The position numbers were made by a program, and so were the translations under genes. Below the pieces are notes generated by a model. The model ran no database searches. It was not told the DNA's origin and was given only the letters and a program-made list of their open reading frames with translations. This document shows, piece by piece, positions 61,020 through 64,000 of a stretch of 64,000 nt of DNA; within the stretch, counting starts at the first letter, position 1, and each line of letters opens with the position of its first letter. The stretch is from Sipunculus nudus (lineage: Eukaryota; Annelida; Sipuncula; Golfingiida; Sipunculidae), in assembly GCA_026874595.1 (NCBI GenBank), contig CM049306.1:79944142-80008141 (forward strand), written 5' to 3'.

Positions 61020-61970
61020 AAGTGATGGAAACGAGGTATTATGTCAATTTTGTCCGTCAAGGCACAGGCGCATATGGCTCCATCTCACCTATAAGTTGTA
61101 AACATAGGTCTGGAACAATACTATACTAGTATACATCGATACATTTAATATACACACACACATATATATATGTGTGTGTGTGTGTGAGAGACAAAGTCAA
61201 AATACACAGCAAAATTATCTTGATATACCTCGCAGGTTTGTTTAAATATATATTGCTAAGATAATAATTATGATCCAGGAGTTCTATAATAGATAGCTGA
61301 CACGCCAATATGTTTCATGTTTTAAGGCCAGCCACAGTTACAGTAGCTGGCCATTCAGTTACCAGCTTTAAGTTCGAGGGCCACGACCGACCGTCTGTTA
61401 CGAGCATAACGGTATGCTGTAAAAGAATTGGTCAGACAGACAGACAGACAGACATCTTTTATATATGACCATGCATGTGAGGTCATGGAGACATAAATAC
61501 CTCAGTGGAGGTAGCTCAGGAAAAGTTTTTATAAGTTTAATCAGATCATGCGATGTGTTTATGATATTGATATAAAAAATTGTAGAATGTTACATTTTGT
61601 ATCGATGGTGTAAATCATGATTTCGGAGCACAACGAGCAGGGATAAATAGCCAAATTTGTGCCAATTACACATCATTATAAGCGATTGTAGTGATGAAAG
61701 TTCCAGTCTAATGGACATTCTATCTGATAACATGCAGAAATGATACCAAAGTGACGTAATTTAACATGTGAAAATAGATCTTACCAAAAGTGAAGGATAA
61801 ATAAATAGCCCTGAAAAACGGTGTCATGTTCAAGGTCTCATAAAAATTCAGGGCCAGATATTTAACATTTTCATTCTTTATCACACAGACTAAATGTAAC
61901 TTTGTTTTACTTGTGAAACTAGGTTATGGGAGAATTTATTGTATCCCTAGACAAAGTCGGGTTAGTATGG
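61020..61970. other. No gene seen; short simple repeats
   Basis: A CA/TA/TG tract at about 61150-61190 and a GACA tract at 61433-61456. Nothing coding. Confidence 0.4.
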
Positions 61971-61974
61971 TTTA

Positions 61975-62525
61975 AGCACAGTCGCGCCGCCGCCGCCGCC
62001 GCCGCAGAGATTTCGTTTCGACGCGATTACTCAAAAAAAAAATATTTTATGGATCTTTACCAAACTTGGCATTTGCATAGATACTGGTGAGAGGACGAAG
62101 CTTATTTTAAATGGGGTCATTACCTTAAATAGGAGAGTGACCTTGAACTTGAATAGGTGGATTTTGGGGGAAATTCACACAAATTCTTAAATATCTAAAA
62201 AATCTTGCATGGATTGATCCAGAAATCAACTTCACCGAAGATCTTGGATAGTGTTGTCACATACCGGAATCTATTGGCGCCACCTGTTATCCTTTTCTTG
62301 ATTTCGTGCCGTTTAATACCCCTATCATTGCCACTCAACAGTACTGTGAGTATTATAAGTCAAAAACTAATGGTCAGAATTTTTTCATATTATGCATATA
62401 CATAGACATGGGTTATGAGAATGATGTATATATAAATTGGGGTCATGGCCTTTTCTATGAGAGTGGCCTAGACCTTGAATATTGCCATATATGGTGAAAA
62501 TCACAGAAAATCATAAATATCTTAA
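61975..62525 (+). repeat. Tandem-core-type dispersed repeat with (CCG)n
   Basis: CGCGCCGCCGCCGCCGCCGC at 61983 precedes a TTTACCAAACTTGGCATTTG block, and two ~320-bp units are marked by CACAAATTCTTAAATATC and CAGAAAATCATAAATATC (about 62177 and 62503). It contains TTGGCGCCACCTG, also seen in the 17.1-18.7 kb element. Confidence 0.5.
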
Positions 62526-62529
62526 TAAT

Positions 62530-63530
62530 AGTGTAGGGGCATATTTGGCAAATTCGTCCTGAGTAAATTTTGTTTGTAAAAATGTGACACCCCATGCATT
62601 TTTCTTCTTCACCTTTGTATGAAGCTTTAAAAGCATGGTGCCAATTTATTATTAAGTTTTGACATGTCTTTCAGCTTGTATTAAAATAGTATTTAAAATG
62701 TTAAATTAATAAACTTTGACCGAAACATAAACAAAGTAAGCTGGGACAAGAGGATAGGAAAGGTTCTTTGGAATGTATTTACATACTAAACACACAAACT
62801 TAGTGCTCTGACTAGTTTGGGATTGTCTAAAATTATTTTTTGGTTATATTAAATGTACCTATTAACATACCAAGTATATTTAATAAACACATATAGTGTT
62901 AAATGCGTAATACACATAGCTTGTTTTTTTTCTCCTAAAAATATTATGGTATCTGCTAATATTTCATTGTAAACCATTTGAGTACTCCTGTACACAAGTG
63001 ATGTTAGGTCTGCGAGATCAGTGGTACAAATGTAAACATAGCGCGCATGGCATCTGGCGGCTAAACCGCGCTATTTTACAAATCAAGATTTTCTCAAGCA
63101 TCACAATAGTGTATCTTTTTTTTTATCTTCCATATCATTTCTCCTTGTTTTGAGTTGTGCACGCGCAAGAACAGACGACCTCTAGTTATGGTCTTTTTAT
63201 GGTACACAGACACACGTGGACTGTGTTTACTCACACACAGAACCATAACAAAGAATGAAACAGGTGAATTGGAAATTGTAAGTCCGTGTACAGGGATAGT
63301 TTTGCCAAACTGATGAACAAATGGCATGAGATAATTTACATACTGTTGCAAATGTTTATGTACCTTGACAGTTTTTTTTTCTTCAGGGGATGTGTTAATT
63401 TTTTTTCTAAAAGCAATGGTAATCTCTAGTAATTTAAGCTATCCCATAAGGTAGCTCCCACCCGTGTAGTTTCTTAGACACTTAATGTTCCTATACATTG
63501 AGGTAAAAATGAATGACAGACACACACAAA
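62530..63530. other. No gene seen
   Basis: AT-rich sequence without supported features; the minus-strand 85-codon frame at 63094-63351 has no recognisable motif. Confidence 0.35.
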
Positions 63531-63700
63531 CACATATGTGTGTGTGCGTGTGTGTAGAGAGAGAGAGAGAGAGTAAGAGTGACGCCTTTTAGATAGTAAC
63601 ATGTTTATTGATATTAGTCTATCTGAAAGGCATCACTCTTATTCCAAACCTACACTTCCACTACAGACTAACACAGCTATACCACTAATCATTATACTAA

Positions 63701-63744
<44 letters not shown>

Positions 63745-63929
63745 TAATCTAATGGTTTACTGGAATTAGCAACTGCTAGAGTGCTCAATGGTATGACATC
63801 AGAGCTATATAATCAATCAGACCGTGATGAGTGCAGTACGTTGCACGAAACTACGTAGTAGTAAAAATGTCTGACAAAATTTGATCCGTCTATTTGTATA
63901 ATTACACACACACACACATAAATATATAT

Positions 63930-64000
<71 letters not shown>
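63531..64000. repeat. Microsatellite cluster: (TG)n(GA)n, (TA)n, (CA)n(TA)n(GA)n
   Basis: TG then GA tracts at 63537-63574, (TA)n at 63702-63741, CA at 63904-63919, and a long (TA)n with a terminal (GA)n from about 63923 to the window end. Confidence 0.9.

Noticed and set aside
60598-61101. Several overlapping ORFs encoding repeats such as YYFVRTT and KSCAQN
   Set aside because: They are produced by a 21-bp minisatellite whose period is a multiple of three, open in several frames on both strands.

Overview
The window is AT-rich nuclear DNA from an intron-rich invertebrate, most likely a marine mollusc and perhaps a bivalve. That placement is an inference. It rests on short coding exons in long AT-rich introns, ASIC/FaNaC-like DEG/ENaC channel genes, and abundant non-coding repeats: SINE-like elements, non-autonomous elements with internal tandem cores, CpG-rich inverted-repeat elements, and (TA)n/(GA)n microsatellites. 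No prokaryotic features, CRISPR arrays or convincing intact tRNA/rRNA genes were seen.

Two protein-coding genes can be supported. Both are on the + strand and both encode trimeric DEG/ENaC (degenerin / epithelial sodium channel / acid-sensing ion channel) subunits. Gene 1 (1066-10603, 5' part missing) is covered from the extracellular finger region to the second transmembrane segment in eight exons with matching GT-AG phases. It carries the family hallmarks: YG-CY-FN box, PGTHTL box, Cys-rich post-finger region, GG...GAS pore motif. Exon G (7519-8804) is a single 1,286-nt exon that inserts about 430 extra residues into the extracellular domain, just before the last palm strand and TM2. With the end of exon F the insertion is about 470 residues, where ASIC or ENaC subunits normally have a few tens. 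It has nine cysteines and eight N-glycosylation sequons and resembles nothing I recognise. It is the best candidate here for something undescribed. Gene 2 starts near 51758 and supplies the opposite end of a paralogous subunit: a Lys/Glu-rich cytoplasmic N-terminus, the His-Gly gating motif, TM1 and the FPAVTICN box. Its later exons were not found and may lie beyond the window.

The 41 kb between the genes looks gene-free and repeat-dominated. 10.7-14.1 kb: four diverged tandem copies of a ~0.94-1.05 kb unit directly after gene 1. 16.8-18.7 kb: SINE-like core and a tandem-core dispersed element. 23.2-23.5 kb: one of three copies of a dispersed repeat (others at 9.5 and 46.7 kb). 26.0-26.6 kb: 3' relic of a non-LTR retrotransposon. 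30.0-31.4 kb: a non-autonomous element with TTAA flanks and piggyBac-like ends. 34.4-34.95 kb: a ~105-bp tandem repeat. 35.8-40.6 kb: a decayed BEL/Pao LTR retrotransposon split by a 15-unit, ~180-bp tandem array. 43.4-44.4 kb: poly-T minisatellite, perfect palindrome and inverted-repeat element. 47.1-47.5 kb: 52-bp repeat. 49.2-51.5 kb: local duplications and a minus-strand tandem-core element.

The region after gene 2's second exon (54.2-64 kb) holds a GC-rich inverted-repeat element (57.3-58.1 kb), two CpG-rich inverted-repeat elements (59.6-60.3 kb), a striking 21-bp minisatellite with the palindrome GTGCGCAC in nearly every unit (60.7-61.0 kb), another tandem-core repeat (62 kb) and microsatellites running to the window end. 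It may be one or more introns of gene 2. The two channel genes suggest a locally duplicated DEG/ENaC cluster; subunits of this family assemble as trimers, but nothing here shows whether these two co-assemble.
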